The notes under the pieces were generated by a model that worked only from the letters and a program-made list of their open reading frames with translations, was not told the DNA's origin and did not search any database. Shown here piece after piece: positions 1 through 7,840 of a DNA stretch of 64,000 nucleotides. A program made the position numbers and the translations under genes. The DNA comes from an uncultured cyanobacterium (GTDB lineage Bacteria; Cyanobacteriota; Cyanobacteriia; Cyanobacteriales; FACHB-T130), in NCBI GenBank assembly GCA_936920195.1, contig CAKZHE010000265.1, positions 1 to 64,000 of the forward strand, in the 5' to 3' direction. The first letter of the stretch is position 1. Each line of letters opens with the position of its first letter.

Positions 1-1
1 A

Positions 2-109
2 TCTCGACTAGCACGAAACAACCTGGCTAATCTGCTTGGGGCGCTTTTGAACTCTGACATCAACTTTTACCTCATCACCGAAAAAGCGACGTATTTATTG
101 TATGAATAA
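2..109 (+). CDS. C-terminal end of an unidentified protein (cut by window edge)
   Basis: An open frame enters from the left edge and ends at a TAA at 107-109, giving about 35 residues with an ordinary soluble-protein composition, ending in ITEKATYLLYE. The fragment is too short for me to assign a family. The other two forward frames close quickly, which mildly favours this one. Confidence is low because only the tail is visible. Confidence 0.4.
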   Translation, partial: SRLARNNLANLLGALLNSDINFYLITEKATYLLYE

Positions 110-136
110 TATCACTCAAAAAGGCACAAAGTCAAC

Positions 137-190
137 AGCCTAGGCAGAGCCTCTTGGTATCGGTTCCCAGGCAGAGCCTAGGAACCAGTT
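137..190. repeat. Short palindromic intergenic repeat
   Basis: An imperfect hairpin lies at 162-186: GGTTCCCAGGC, a 3-nt loop AGA, then GCCTAGGAACC, with one mismatch in an 11-bp stem. A half copy of the same core (CCTAGGCAGAGCCT) sits just upstream at about 139-152. It lies between the partial gene at the left edge and the 3' end of the minus-strand lipoprotein gene. It resembles the short dispersed palindromes common between cyanobacterial genes. It has no T-run and is not a convincing terminator. Confidence 0.5.
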
Positions 191-214
191 AGGTAAGATC
201 AGACTGTTACCAAC

Positions 215-1177
215 TTAGTTAGTGGAGGGATTAGCGATCGCTGGCAAACCAGGCGATTCTGATGAAGCTACCTTACCTGGTTTTTTACTAGGAGAGGCTT
301 CGGGGGGATCTCCCACTCTTTTTGCTACTTCAATGCCATACTGCTCAAAAATTATGACTGGTACATTCCCGTTCATTTCCACTCGTTTCACCAGTAACTG
401 GGAGTTGGCAATGCGTGTTCCCACAGGCACATAAAAGGGGCTAGAAGAGTTAGGTAACTTGACAATTACCTGCGTTACCCCACCTACCTGCACCACGCCA
501 GTTACTTCAATACTTCTGGCTAACTCTGGTTCGGGAATGGTTGGTAACTCTGGTTTAAATGAAGGAGCCGTAGTTGGTTTGGGAGTTCCCGATGCTGTAG
601 TTGGTTTGGGAGTTCCCGATGCTGTAGTCGGTTTAGGAGTTCCCGATGCTGTAGTCGGTTTGGGAACTCCCGATACTGTAGTTGGCTTTGGAACTCTAGA
701 TGGTACAGATGCGATCGCCGGTTTCTTCGTTGGAGATTGGGGCAAAGCCGGAAGTACCGGAGGTCTTCTCGCCGCAGGGTTTGGCAAACTAGGCAATCCT
801 GGCTTTTTAACACTGGGCTTGCCGGGAAGTGATGATGGGGAAACTTCGATTTTCGGTTGGACTGGCAACAAAGCAAAGGGATCTTTCCGTCCTTTCGTGG
901 TTTCTTTCAGCCGCTCATCCGGGTTAGTTCCTTGAACTAAACCAGGTACTGCTACCACTGGGGCTGGTTGTTGAGCAATTAAAGGCTGTTGGGGAGCAGT
1001 AAAAGGTTGACTTTTCGCAGTGGGGGATGCTGTCGGAGAAGCACCTGGAGAAGCCGATGCCGATGGAGAAGCACCTGGAGAGGGACTTTGAGCTGTGGTT
1101 GATGGTGCATCTCCTCCACAACTTCCCAGGAAGAGAGCCATCGTCCCAATTAAAGCCATCACAGCAGGTTTATTCAT
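215..1177 (-). CDS. Proline-rich putative lipoprotein with 9-residue repeats
   Basis: A 320-residue protein of unknown function. The N-terminus is a lipoprotein-type signal: a short basic start, a hydrophobic stretch, then the lipobox LGSC at about residues 17-20, so it is probably lipid-anchored. Next comes a Ser/Ala/Pro-rich low-complexity stretch (about 25-75), a Pro-rich linker, and five copies of a PKPTTASGT-like nonapeptide (about 160-205). The last third looks folded: it contains IEVTGVVQVGGVTQVIVKL and FYVPVGTRI, like a small beta domain of the type seen in pilus-assembly or secretion accessory proteins, but I cannot name it. The start chosen is the only one that gives the signal peptide. 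Forward-strand open frames opposite it are by-products of the repeats. Confidence 0.75.
   Translation of the reverse strand: MNKPAVMALIGTMALFLGSCGGDAPSTTAQSPSPGASPSASASPGASPTASPTAKSQPFTAPQQPLIAQQPAPVVAVPGLVQGTNPDERLKETTKGRKDPFALLPVQPKIEVSPSSLPGKPSVKKPGLPSLPNPAARRPPVLPALPQSPTKKPAIASVPSRVPKPTTVSGVPKPTTASGTPKPTTASGTPKPTTASGTPKPTTAPSFKPELPTIPEPELARSIEVTGVVQVGGVTQVIVKLPNSSSPFYVPVGTRIANSQLLVKRVEMNGNVPVIIFEQYGIEVAKRVGDPPEASPSKKPGKVASSESPGLPAIANPSTN
571..699. repeat. 27-bp tandem repeat inside the lipoprotein gene
   Basis: Five in-frame 27-bp units begin at about 571, 598, 625, 652 and 679 and encode the PKPTTASGT-type nonapeptides. The first two units are identical and the outer ones diverge, as expected for expansion by slippage or unequal recombination. 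The repeat probably forms an extended spacer between the membrane anchor and the C-terminal domain. Confidence 0.8.
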
Positions 1178-1572
1178 AACGCCTTTACCCTATAGCTCCG
1201 CAGCATTTTAGTTATCAAACCATCCCGATCCCAACCAAGAGAGGGAGTAAATTTACACTTCAATTATAGCGCTGAAGCCAGTGGGTTTTACGGCGATTTC
1301 TATAATACCCTATAAAATTGGCAACGTAAAATAGCGGTCATCCCAGTCTCTGTAAAAATTCTTAATAAAATTTCTCATCAAATCAGTCTAATCTGACAAT
1401 TTAGCTACTTTATTGGGCGCAACGTAAAATTAGAGCTACGGGACTATGCCCAATCAAATAGTAGGGTTCGCTGAAAAGCCAGCGTTGTCAGCCTAAGCGT
1501 CAGCGTCTGGAGCCACCATCTGGCAGTTCAATACCCTAGACAGTTGACTTTGAAAACGTTGAGAAATTTAAA
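1178..1572. promoter_or_regulatory. Intergenic region upstream of heme oxygenase
   Basis: 395 bp between the divergent lipoprotein and heme oxygenase genes. It holds a TATAAT at 1311-1316 without a good -35 element, and a 12-nt direct repeat GCAACGTAAAAT at 1321-1332 and 1419-1430, 98 bp apart. The segment from about 1480 to 1540 has only short imperfect repeats (CAGCGT). Both upstream promoters must lie here, but none can be fixed by eye. Confidence 0.35.
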
Positions 1573-2289
1573 ATGAGCAGTAATTTAGCCACCAAGTTAC
1601 GCGAGGGAACCAAGAAAGCCCACACAATGGCTGAGAATGTGGGCTTTGTCAAATGCTTCTTGAAGGGAGTCGTCGAAAAGAACTCCTATCGGAAGCTAGT
1701 CGCCAATCTCTACTTCGTCTACTCTGCAATGGAAGAAGAGATGGAGCGCCTTCAGCAGCACCCCATTGTCTCCAAAATTTATTTTCCCCAGCTAAATCGG
1801 CAGCGGAGTTTGGAGCAAGACCTGGGCTTTTATTATGGCATTAACTGGCGGGACCAAATTGCCCCTTCTGAAGCTGCTAAAGCTTACATTGCCAGGATTA
1901 AAGAAGTTGGCGCAACTGCCCCAGAACTGCTGATTGCCCATTCTTACACCCGCTATCTGGGGGATCTCTCCGGCGGACAAATCCTGAAGGGGATTGCTCA
2001 ACGGGCAATGAATTTGGCAAATGGAGAAGGAACAGCTTTTTACGAGTTTAAAGATATTCCTGACGAAAAGGCATTCAAAGCCAACTATCGTCAAGCGATG
2101 AATGACCTGCCGATTGATGAAGCCCATGCCGATCTGATTGTAGAAGAAGCCAATGCTGCTTTTGGCATGAACATGAAGATGTTCAACGAATTGGAGGGCA
2201 ATCTGATCTTGGCAATTGGACAAATGCTGTTTAACTCAATTGTCCGTCGTCGGAGTGGTGGTAGTACAGAATTGGCTACGGCTGAGTAG
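1573..2289 (+). CDS. ho1: Heme oxygenase (biliverdin-producing)
   Basis: Ferredoxin-dependent heme oxygenase of 238 residues, the usual length for cyanobacterial HO1. It opens heme to biliverdin IXalpha, CO and iron, the first committed step toward phycocyanobilin for phycobilisomes and phytochromes. The proximal heme ligand is His17 in KKAHTMAENVGFVKCFLKG, and the glycine-rich distal helix reads YLGDLSGGQILKGIAQRAM at about 130-148. The ATG start gives the family N-terminus MSSNLATKLREGTKKAH. The protein is soluble and has no signal peptide. No bilin reductase gene lies beside it, so it appears to be a single-gene unit with its own upstream region. Confidence 0.97.
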   Translation: MSSNLATKLREGTKKAHTMAENVGFVKCFLKGVVEKNSYRKLVANLYFVYSAMEEEMERLQQHPIVSKIYFPQLNRQRSLEQDLGFYYGINWRDQIAPSEAAKAYIARIKEVGATAPELLIAHSYTRYLGDLSGGQILKGIAQRAMNLANGEGTAFYEFKDIPDEKAFKANYRQAMNDLPIDEAHADLIVEEANAAFGMNMKMFNELEGNLILAIGQMLFNSIVRRRSGGSTELATAE

Positions 2290-2311
2290 TCTCTTAATTA
2301 CGAATATTTCT

Positions 2312-2329
2312 GAAATGCGATCGCATTTC
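2312..2329. repeat. 18-bp perfect palindrome centred on HIP1, 3' of heme oxygenase
   Basis: GAAATGCGATCGCATTTC is a perfect palindrome with GCGATCGC at its centre, 22 bp after the heme oxygenase stop. It could fold in the transcript and protect or end it, but no T-run follows, so I do not call it a terminator. Confidence 0.5.
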
Positions 2330-2405
2330 TTCAGGACAATCCTGGAAACTGGGTGTTGGTAAGTTAACTATCATCTAGTTTCTAGGATTGTTTGGTGAAG
2401 AGCGA

Positions 2406-3296
2406 TTAATTTTGGGGAACTAATTTCGGCGTAGGCTTTTGAGCCGCAATACCTTTACTGTAAACTAGCCAGGTAAAGATGGCTACTCCCGCTTCTGTTC
2501 CCCCTAAGTCGTGTAGGATATGAAATAGGGCGTTGAAAGTTACTTGGGGATCGGTATAAGGATTGCCGCCAAATTTGTCCAAGAGAACAATAAAAGTTAG
2601 GTTGACTCCCACGGAAAAAATCGGCACAAAAATGATTTTCCAATCTTGCAGCACTTGATAGCCTCGATAAGTCAATACGGCAAAAACCAAAGTTAGGGCA
2701 ATGTAGATCGGAATCTTGAAACTATCGTTATCAGCTTTGTACCCCAAAGGATACAAAATTGAGACAATTAACAAACTGATGGCAAAGACAATATTGAGTA
2801 ACTTGGTGATATTGCTGGGAGTCTCCACTAAACCATCTGACCACAGAGCAAATGCTGAAATCAAGAAAAAGTAAAACATGAAATTCAGCATGGTAAAATC
2901 GTTTTGATAGTACCAGCACTGGGTAACGTGCCAACCGATTTCTGAAGCGATCGCCACCATAATAAATGCTAACCCTAGCTGGGAAGCAAAAATGGCTCTG
3001 GAGGGCAATCCTAAATTTTGCAAACCTTGATAAAAAATCCTCATTGCTAGAGGGATCAGGACAAAGGTGAGAACATGGGTAATAATTAATCCCAGTTTCC
3101 AACCGCCAGTAATACAGGTTCGCGGCAAATCAGTTCCGGGATCGGCAATTTCTGGCAAGATTGCCAAAACGTAACCAAATCCAGCTAAACCGATTAAGAA
3201 GCAGAGTCCAATAAAAACCAAATTGGCATTAAAAATCTTGCCATTGGTAGTTTCTTGCGGGTTTGACATAGGTTGAGTATTTGTTTGAAAGGACAT
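2406..3296 (-). CDS. Multi-pass membrane protein of unknown function
   Basis: 296 residues from the chosen ATG; a start 9 codons upstream and another 9 codons downstream are also possible. About eight hydrophobic segments are visible, beginning with LVFIGLCFLIGLAGFGYVLA. Conserved-looking loop residues include CITGGWKLG, EIGWHVTQCWYY and FHILHDLGGTEAG. I do not recognise the family. It has no signal peptide and no soluble domain. It is converging with heme oxygenase and is followed upstream by a MITE-like element. Confidence 0.7.
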   Translation of the reverse strand: MSFQTNTQPMSNPQETTNGKIFNANLVFIGLCFLIGLAGFGYVLAILPEIADPGTDLPRTCITGGWKLGLIITHVLTFVLIPLAMRIFYQGLQNLGLPSRAIFASQLGLAFIMVAIASEIGWHVTQCWYYQNDFTMLNFMFYFFLISAFALWSDGLVETPSNITKLLNIVFAISLLIVSILYPLGYKADNDSFKIPIYIALTLVFAVLTYRGYQVLQDWKIIFVPIFSVGVNLTFIVLLDKFGGNPYTDPQVTFNALFHILHDLGGTEAGVAIFTWLVYSKGIAAQKPTPKLVPQN

Positions 3297-3310
3297 AAAG
3301 CTTTGATGCC

Positions 3311-3421
3311 AGGGCTTAAGCAACTATCCTAGAAATAGGGGCAACCACGGGGGGATGGTTGTTGAGCTTGTCGAAACATTGCCCCTACCAAACGCTATAT
3401 ATAGATGGTCTGCTTAAGTCC
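3311..3421. mobile_element. MITE-like element, copy 1 (related to the one at 63.3 kb)
   Basis: A 111-bp non-coding element with imperfect terminal inverted repeats AGGGCTTAAGCA and TGCTTAAGTCC. Its reverse complement aligns with 63302-63390: both contain the terminal repeat, then CAGACCATCTA, GTAGGGGCAAT, CCCCCCGTGGTTGCCCCTAT and CTAGGATAGTTGC in the same order. This copy carries about 22 extra bases in the middle (containing GAGCTTGTCGAAAC). It lies between the membrane protein and natD and carries no gene, so it would need a transposase in trans. Confidence 0.7.
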
Positions 3422-3506
3422 GGGATGCTTTTTCCAATCATACTTTTATCAACCGATCTCTGCAAGCTTACTATGCCAAAAGCGATCGCCCTGCCAAATT
3501 CCCCAT

Positions 3507-4373
3507 TTACAAAGTGCCTTTAAACAAACCTTGGGGACGGACAAGTAAAATGAGTACCATGATTCCCAGCGCCACACCGAGTTTATATTCTGAACCCAAC
3601 CAGGGAACGCTAACTTCTTGGGCAATACCAATTACTAAAGCTCCAGCGATCGCACCATAGGGATTACCAATACCGCCCAAAATTACTGAAGCAAACATGG
3701 GTAGAATCAAAAACCAGCCCATATTTGGCCTAATTCCCGTAATTAAACCATACATTGCCCCACCCAAAGCCGTTAAACTTCCGGCAATAATCCAAGTCGA
3801 AATTACTACCCGCTCCACATTAATCCCCGATACGCGAGCTAAATCCAGATCGTCTGCCACCGCTCGCATCGCTTTGCCAATTTTGGTATTTTGTAACAAG
3901 AAATGCAGCGCCAAAATTGCTACCACGGCTAAACCCATGACAACAATGCGATAATAAGCCACCTTCACGCCAAAGATATCTAAGGCACTAGCCACTGGTA
4001 AATTGTAGGATTGGTTGCCGCTGCCCCAAATGAAAATAATTCCATAGCGGATAAACAAAGCTAGCCCAATCGAAATAATAATTAAAGTGGTAGAAGAGGC
4101 ACGGCGATCGCGCATCGGCGACCATAAAACCTTTTCGCCCAATAGCATCGCCCCCACCGTCGCCACCGCCCCCACCACCATTGACAGCCAAATATTCACC
4201 CCGCTAATATTAGCTAACCAGGTAAGATAAGCCCCCAAAGTCATAAAATCGCCGTGGGCAAAGTTGGACAATCGTAAAATGCCATAGGTGAGGGTTAATC
4301 CTACCGCAGCCAAGGCAATAATGCTGCCCACCGCCACCCCATTGACAATTAATTGAGCAGTTTGCAAATCCAT
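3507..4373 (-). CDS. natD: LivH-family ABC permease, NatD-like neutral amino-acid transporter
   Basis: 288-residue inner-membrane permease of the LivH family, which imports branched-chain or neutral amino acids with a LivM-type partner, two ATPases and a periplasmic binding protein. About eight hydrophobic helices are visible. Typical LivH motifs are GLTLTYGILRLSNFAHGDF near residue 25-43, and GLITGIRPNMGW and ILGGIGNPYGAIAGA in the C-terminal half, where the ATPase docks. The closest match I can recall is cyanobacterial NatD of the N-I system. No other subunit lies in the window, as is usual for the scattered nat genes of cyanobacteria. The assignment to the nat system, rather than another LivH paralogue, is from memory of the family. 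Confidence 0.82.
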   Translation of the reverse strand: MDLQTAQLIVNGVAVGSIIALAAVGLTLTYGILRLSNFAHGDFMTLGAYLTWLANISGVNIWLSMVVGAVATVGAMLLGEKVLWSPMRDRRASSTTLIIISIGLALFIRYGIIFIWGSGNQSYNLPVASALDIFGVKVAYYRIVVMGLAVVAILALHFLLQNTKIGKAMRAVADDLDLARVSGINVERVVISTWIIAGSLTALGGAMYGLITGIRPNMGWFLILPMFASVILGGIGNPYGAIAGALVIGIAQEVSVPWLGSEYKLGVALGIMVLILLVRPQGLFKGTL

Positions 4374-4556
4374 GCTTCCGCCATACTCCCAGATCTAAAG
4401 TTCTGCTAAAATGTTGTTTATGCGAAATTCAAAAATCAATCCTCAATCACTGTATAACATTTCCGGCTCGCCTCTCCCCCGATCTGAACAATCGTCAGGG
4501 TAGAAGAGGTGCAGAGAGCAAAGGCAGATTCCATAATATCAATAAAAATTTCATCC

Positions 4557-5429
4557 ATGAAAACTGATAGCATATTTTACAATATCTTTCAAGAATTTCC
4601 CTTTGTCTTCTTTACGCTCCTGGGCATACCAACCGACACTACCAATCAATATCAATTCACTTCCCAAGAAATCAAACAATTAGCCTTTCGGCTGGATGGT
4701 TTATTTCTGCCCACCATCGCCGATTCTCAACTACCTTTCTATATTGTCGAAGTTCAATTTCAACCAGATCCCAATCTTTATTATCGTCTATTCGCCGAAC
4801 TGTTCATCTATCTCCGACAATATCAACCGCCTCACCCTTGGCAATTAGTAGTCATTTACCCCAATCGCCAAACCGAAAGAGAAAATTCCCTCCATTTTCA
4901 ACCAATCCTCCAACTTCCTAACATCACCCGCATTTACGTCAATGAACTGATTCCACCAGCTACAGGATCTCTACCGATTAAACTACTGCAACTAATCATT
5001 GAGCCAGAAACCACTGCCCAAGATTTTGCCAGAGATCTAGCCAGACAAGCCCAAACGGAAATTGACAATATTACCGTTCGAGAAAGCTTTATCAACCTGC
5101 TAGAAACCATCATCGTGTACAAATTACCCCAAAAATCCAGAGAGGAAATTGCTGCCATGTTTAATCTTAGTGACTTAAAACAAACCAGATTCTATCAAGA
5201 TGTTTTTACTGAAGGTAAAGCCGAAGGTAAAGCCGAAGGTAAAGCCGAAGGTAAAGCCGAAGGTAAAGCCGAAGGTAAAGCTGAAGGTAAAGCTGAAGCT
5301 AAACAGCGAGAAAAAGCTTCAATTCTCAGAATGGCTAATCTAGGATTAGCCACAGAACAAATTGCTACAGTTTTAGATTTACCTCTGGCTGAAGTAGAAG
5401 CTACCATTGCCGAATCTCAACAAAATTAA
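4557..5429 (+). CDS. Rpn/DUF2887-family nuclease-like protein
   Basis: 290 residues from the ATG at 4557; a GTG at 4509 would add 16 residues of poor quality. The N-terminus (MKTDSIFYNIFQEFPFVFFTLLG) and the segment around LPFYIVEVQFQPDPNLYYRLFAELFIYL match the DUF2887/Rpn group, PD-(D/E)XK-like proteins very common in cyanobacteria and annotated as recombination-promoting nuclease or putative transposase. The acidic VEVQ motif is the likely active-site strand. The C-terminus has seven EGKA repeats followed by a helical segment resembling a small DNA-binding or dimerisation tail. These genes occur in many copies per genome and are not true transposases. The real function is unknown. Confidence 0.8.
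   Translation: MKTDSIFYNIFQEFPFVFFTLLGIPTDTTNQYQFTSQEIKQLAFRLDGLFLPTIADSQLPFYIVEVQFQPDPNLYYRLFAELFIYLRQYQPPHPWQLVVIYPNRQTERENSLHFQPILQLPNITRIYVNELIPPATGSLPIKLLQLIIEPETTAQDFARDLARQAQTEIDNITVRESFINLLETIIVYKLPQKSREEIAAMFNLSDLKQTRFYQDVFTEGKAEGKAEGKAEGKAEGKAEGKAEGKAEAKQREKASILRMANLGLATEQIATVLDLPLAEVEATIAESQQN
5211..5306. repeat. 12-bp tandem repeat coding for EGKA
   Basis: Seven units of GAAGGTAAAGCC (or GCT) begin at 5211 and every 12 bp to 5283, with a degenerate eighth (GAAGCTAAACAG). They encode a charged EGKA helix in the Rpn/DUF2887 protein. The near-perfect identity of the units suggests recent slippage, always in frame because the period is a multiple of three. Confidence 0.9.
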
Positions 5430-5497
5430 CTAAACTCAGACTAGACCTTAGCCCAGAATACACCAAAAAGTGATTGAGGTGCGCTATATAGTCCTGA

Positions 5498-6592
5498 CTA
5501 GGCGGTACAAATACCATATCTCGGCAATAAGTCGTGAATCACAAAGAATTGATGTGCCTTCAAAGCATCGTGAAATAACTTCCAATGGCTTTTTAAAAAC
5601 TCAGGATTGTAAGCTAGCTTGTTTCTATTTTCTTCATCTCCTTCAATCCCTAAAGCTGCATATTTCCAAGAATTTTGACCCCGGGCAGCGTAGGAAACTT
5701 GCGCGGCTCCAAAACTAAATATACCATCAGCGATCGCCTGCAACCATTTTTGGTGGCGATGCCTGCCTTTGTCATCAATAATAGTTTCTAAAAGAGTCCC
5801 AATAGTGGCTCGATCTTTTTCTGGCAATCCTGGGACTGTGGCATCAGGATCTTGCTGTAAATAACGCTGCATTGCTCGACACATTTGTTCGGCTGCTTCC
5901 AAAAAATCTTGCGGATTATCTCTGATAATCTTTTCCCCTCGTCCATTGGTATAACCCCACCGGAGAAAAGGCTTATCTGGATGGCTAAGAACTGCGCCAT
6001 GTCCTAGGGGCAAAGCTTCAGTAACAAAAAAATTAGTGACGCGATTTCTTAAATTTCGGTCTGGCTTGCCTTTGGCATTAACCAAATTTTTGGCTTCGTT
6101 AATCCGATGATTAACTCCCACAAAACCTTGATGCGCCCAAGTATCGGCATAAACGTGCATGGTAATCCCTAGGCGATACAATCCATAGGGGTCGGTTTGC
6201 CGTTGAATGCACTCCCGCACCATATCTTGAGCCACATAGCTATTGGGACGACAAATCAGTTTATTAATAAAAGAGCCTGCGGGATCTTGCCCCGCAGGTA
6301 GATAGTTGTTTCCCGGTAAAAAATGAAACGGAATCCAGACGTAATGATTAGCTAATTCCAGAAAATTGCGGTAATCTAGCATTTTGTGGGCAGAGCTAAT
6401 CCGACTATACATGGCTCCGTTATCGAAGTTAATTACCCCAGAATTAGTGGAATCATCAACATATTGGGCGCAGTAAGCCACAATACTTGCTTCTTCATGC
6501 TCAAAACCAGCGAGGCGGGCGATCGCGTAAGTTACCCCATGATGAAAGTCAATTTGCACGTTGGCGACTACAATAATAGTAGGAAAAACCAA
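5498..6592 (-). CDS. DUF6765-like protein
   Basis: 364-residue soluble protein. The N-terminal segment VQIDFHHGVTYAIARLAGF, followed by IVAYCAQYVDDSTNSG, and the later HVYADTWAHQGFVG resemble the DUF6765 family as I remember it. Conserved His and Asp residues in those motifs suggest a metal site of the kind seen in zinc-dependent phospholipase C or P1 nuclease folds, but that is inference. No signal peptide is clear. The function is unknown. The start is the first Met before the conserved block. Confidence 0.65.
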   Translation of the reverse strand: MVFPTIIVVANVQIDFHHGVTYAIARLAGFEHEEASIVAYCAQYVDDSTNSGVINFDNGAMYSRISSAHKMLDYRNFLELANHYVWIPFHFLPGNNYLPAGQDPAGSFINKLICRPNSYVAQDMVRECIQRQTDPYGLYRLGITMHVYADTWAHQGFVGVNHRINEAKNLVNAKGKPDRNLRNRVTNFFVTEALPLGHGAVLSHPDKPFLRWGYTNGRGEKIIRDNPQDFLEAAEQMCRAMQRYLQQDPDATVPGLPEKDRATIGTLLETIIDDKGRHRHQKWLQAIADGIFSFGAAQVSYAARGQNSWKYAALGIEGDEENRNKLAYNPEFLKSHWKLFHDALKAHQFFVIHDLLPRYGICTA

Positions 6593-6596
6593 GCAA

Positions 6597-6620
6597 GAGA
6601 GCGATCGCGCGATCGCTCTC
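6597..6620. repeat. 24-bp perfect palindrome made of two HIP1 octamers
   Basis: GAGA, two abutting GCGATCGC octamers, then TCTC form a perfect 24-bp palindrome, 5 bp upstream of the start codon of the DUF6765-like gene and downstream of the small membrane-protein gene on the same strand. It could form a hairpin covering the ribosome-binding region or act as a transcription boundary. Confidence 0.6.
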
Positions 6621-6678
6621 GGAAATTTTCTCTGGGTTTCTTGACAAACTTTCCAGAGTATTTCTACCTCCTTTTGGT

Positions 6679-6987
6679 TTAGCCTGCTTCTTCCGTTAGT
6701 CTCTGTCCGAGAGCTACTGTACTTGTCCGGGTGGTTTCAGTCTGTTCCAAGGGGACAAATTCAATGTGATTTAGCATTGTCGTCACAAAGGCAAACAGCA
6801 AAAATGGTAGCGACAGTACCAAAATTAGCCCCACAGTCAGGATGGCATATATTTGCCTGGTGGTACTCCATAAAGCCAGTGCTGAGGCTAGGCTGATAAA
6901 AATAACGATTAACCAAATGATGATTTGACCGTAAATATCGCCGAAAGTGAGCGTGCAGACCATCCGGTATCTTTGCAATTTATCCAT
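6679..6987 (-). CDS. Small two-helix membrane protein, unknown
   Basis: 102 residues with two hydrophobic helices (IIIWLIVIFISLASALALW and ILTVGLILVLSLPFLLFAFV) and polar ends. I recognise no family. It reads in the same direction as the DUF6765-like gene downstream, 86 bp apart. The start is supported by a plausible ribosome-binding site (GGGAGGA) a few bases upstream on the minus strand. Confidence 0.6.
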   Translation of the reverse strand: MDKLQRYRMVCTLTFGDIYGQIIIWLIVIFISLASALALWSTTRQIYAILTVGLILVLSLPFLLFAFVTTMLNHIEFVPLEQTETTRTSTVALGQRLTEEAG

Positions 6988-7118
6988 GACATTCCTCCCA
7001 ATCCTCTAAAGTTCTACATTAAGGTTTTGATGCAGTTTTGGCTAATTTCTCAATATTTTTACAAAGCTTGCAATAAATCTTTACATCTCCCGATTCCTTT
7101 TCCGGGAGTTGGACTGCT

Positions 7119-7763
7119 TCATTTATCTGGTAGACTGGCGATCGCCTCCACTAATTCCTCCGGTTGGTGAATCAAAAAATCTGGTTCCATTTTTGCCAAG
7201 GCTACAGGTAAATTAAAGCCCCAACCCACGGAAATCACCTTAATTTGAGTTTTTTTAGCAGCTTCAATATCTCTAGTTTCATCTCCCACATAAATTACAT
7301 CCTCTGGGCTAAAGTTTCCTTTCCTTAAGCAATTGGCAATTACCTTGCTTTTCCCAAAAATAGTTGTGCCAGAATAAACAAACTCAAATAAATCTTTCAA
7401 CCCATTGATTTCCAAGAAATCCATCACATTTTCTTCGGAATTAGATGTGATTATCCCCAAGATATGTCCTTGTTGGTTCAGTTTTATTAGTGCTTCTTTC
7501 ATCCCAGAAAAAGGAGATATATATTGAATTTGCTTGTTTAATTCTGTTTTGATCCTTCTGAGAATAAAAGGAACCTTAAAAATTGATATCCCAGATTGTT
7601 TAATAATTTGTCTGGGAGTTAATCCCTTTAATTCCTCAACTTCTTCCCGACTGACTCGCTTGTAACCAAATTCTTCCGCCGCTCCATTCGCAATGCCTAG
7701 GATGACATTGAGCGTATCGGCAACGGTGCCATCAAAATCAAAAATAATTACTTTTCCAGCCAT
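7119..7763 (-). CDS. HAD-family phosphatase (phosphoglycolate-phosphatase-like)
   Basis: 214 residues with the complete HAD set: nucleophile motif DFDGTVADT (Asp9, Asp11), motif II threonine or serine in IITSNSEEN, motif III lysine in IFGKSKV, and motif IV YVGDETRDIEAAK. The helical cap lies between motifs I and II, as in subfamily I enzymes such as Gph. The substrate cannot be told from sequence. It is divergently transcribed from the TIGR04376 gene with 77 bp between the starts. Confidence 0.88.
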   Translation of the reverse strand: MAGKVIIFDFDGTVADTLNVILGIANGAAEEFGYKRVSREEVEELKGLTPRQIIKQSGISIFKVPFILRRIKTELNKQIQYISPFSGMKEALIKLNQQGHILGIITSNSEENVMDFLEINGLKDLFEFVYSGTTIFGKSKVIANCLRKGNFSPEDVIYVGDETRDIEAAKKTQIKVISVGWGFNLPVALAKMEPDFLIHQPEELVEAIASLPDK

Positions 7764-7840
7764 TGTTCGGGTTTAAAGTAAATTTATTGTACTTTGGTAT
7801 TGCTAATATAGAAGCATATTTGAGCTAAGGAGCGCCGACG

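Noticed and set aside
459-935. 158-residue plus-strand open frame with repeated VVGLGVPDA units
   Set aside because: It is the antisense shadow of the lipoprotein's repeats; it has no signal and no start context, while the minus-strand frame has a complete lipoprotein signal.
5211-5306. Possible CRISPR or satellite
   Set aside because: The repeats are 12 bp, directly adjacent and in frame inside a gene; there are no spacers.
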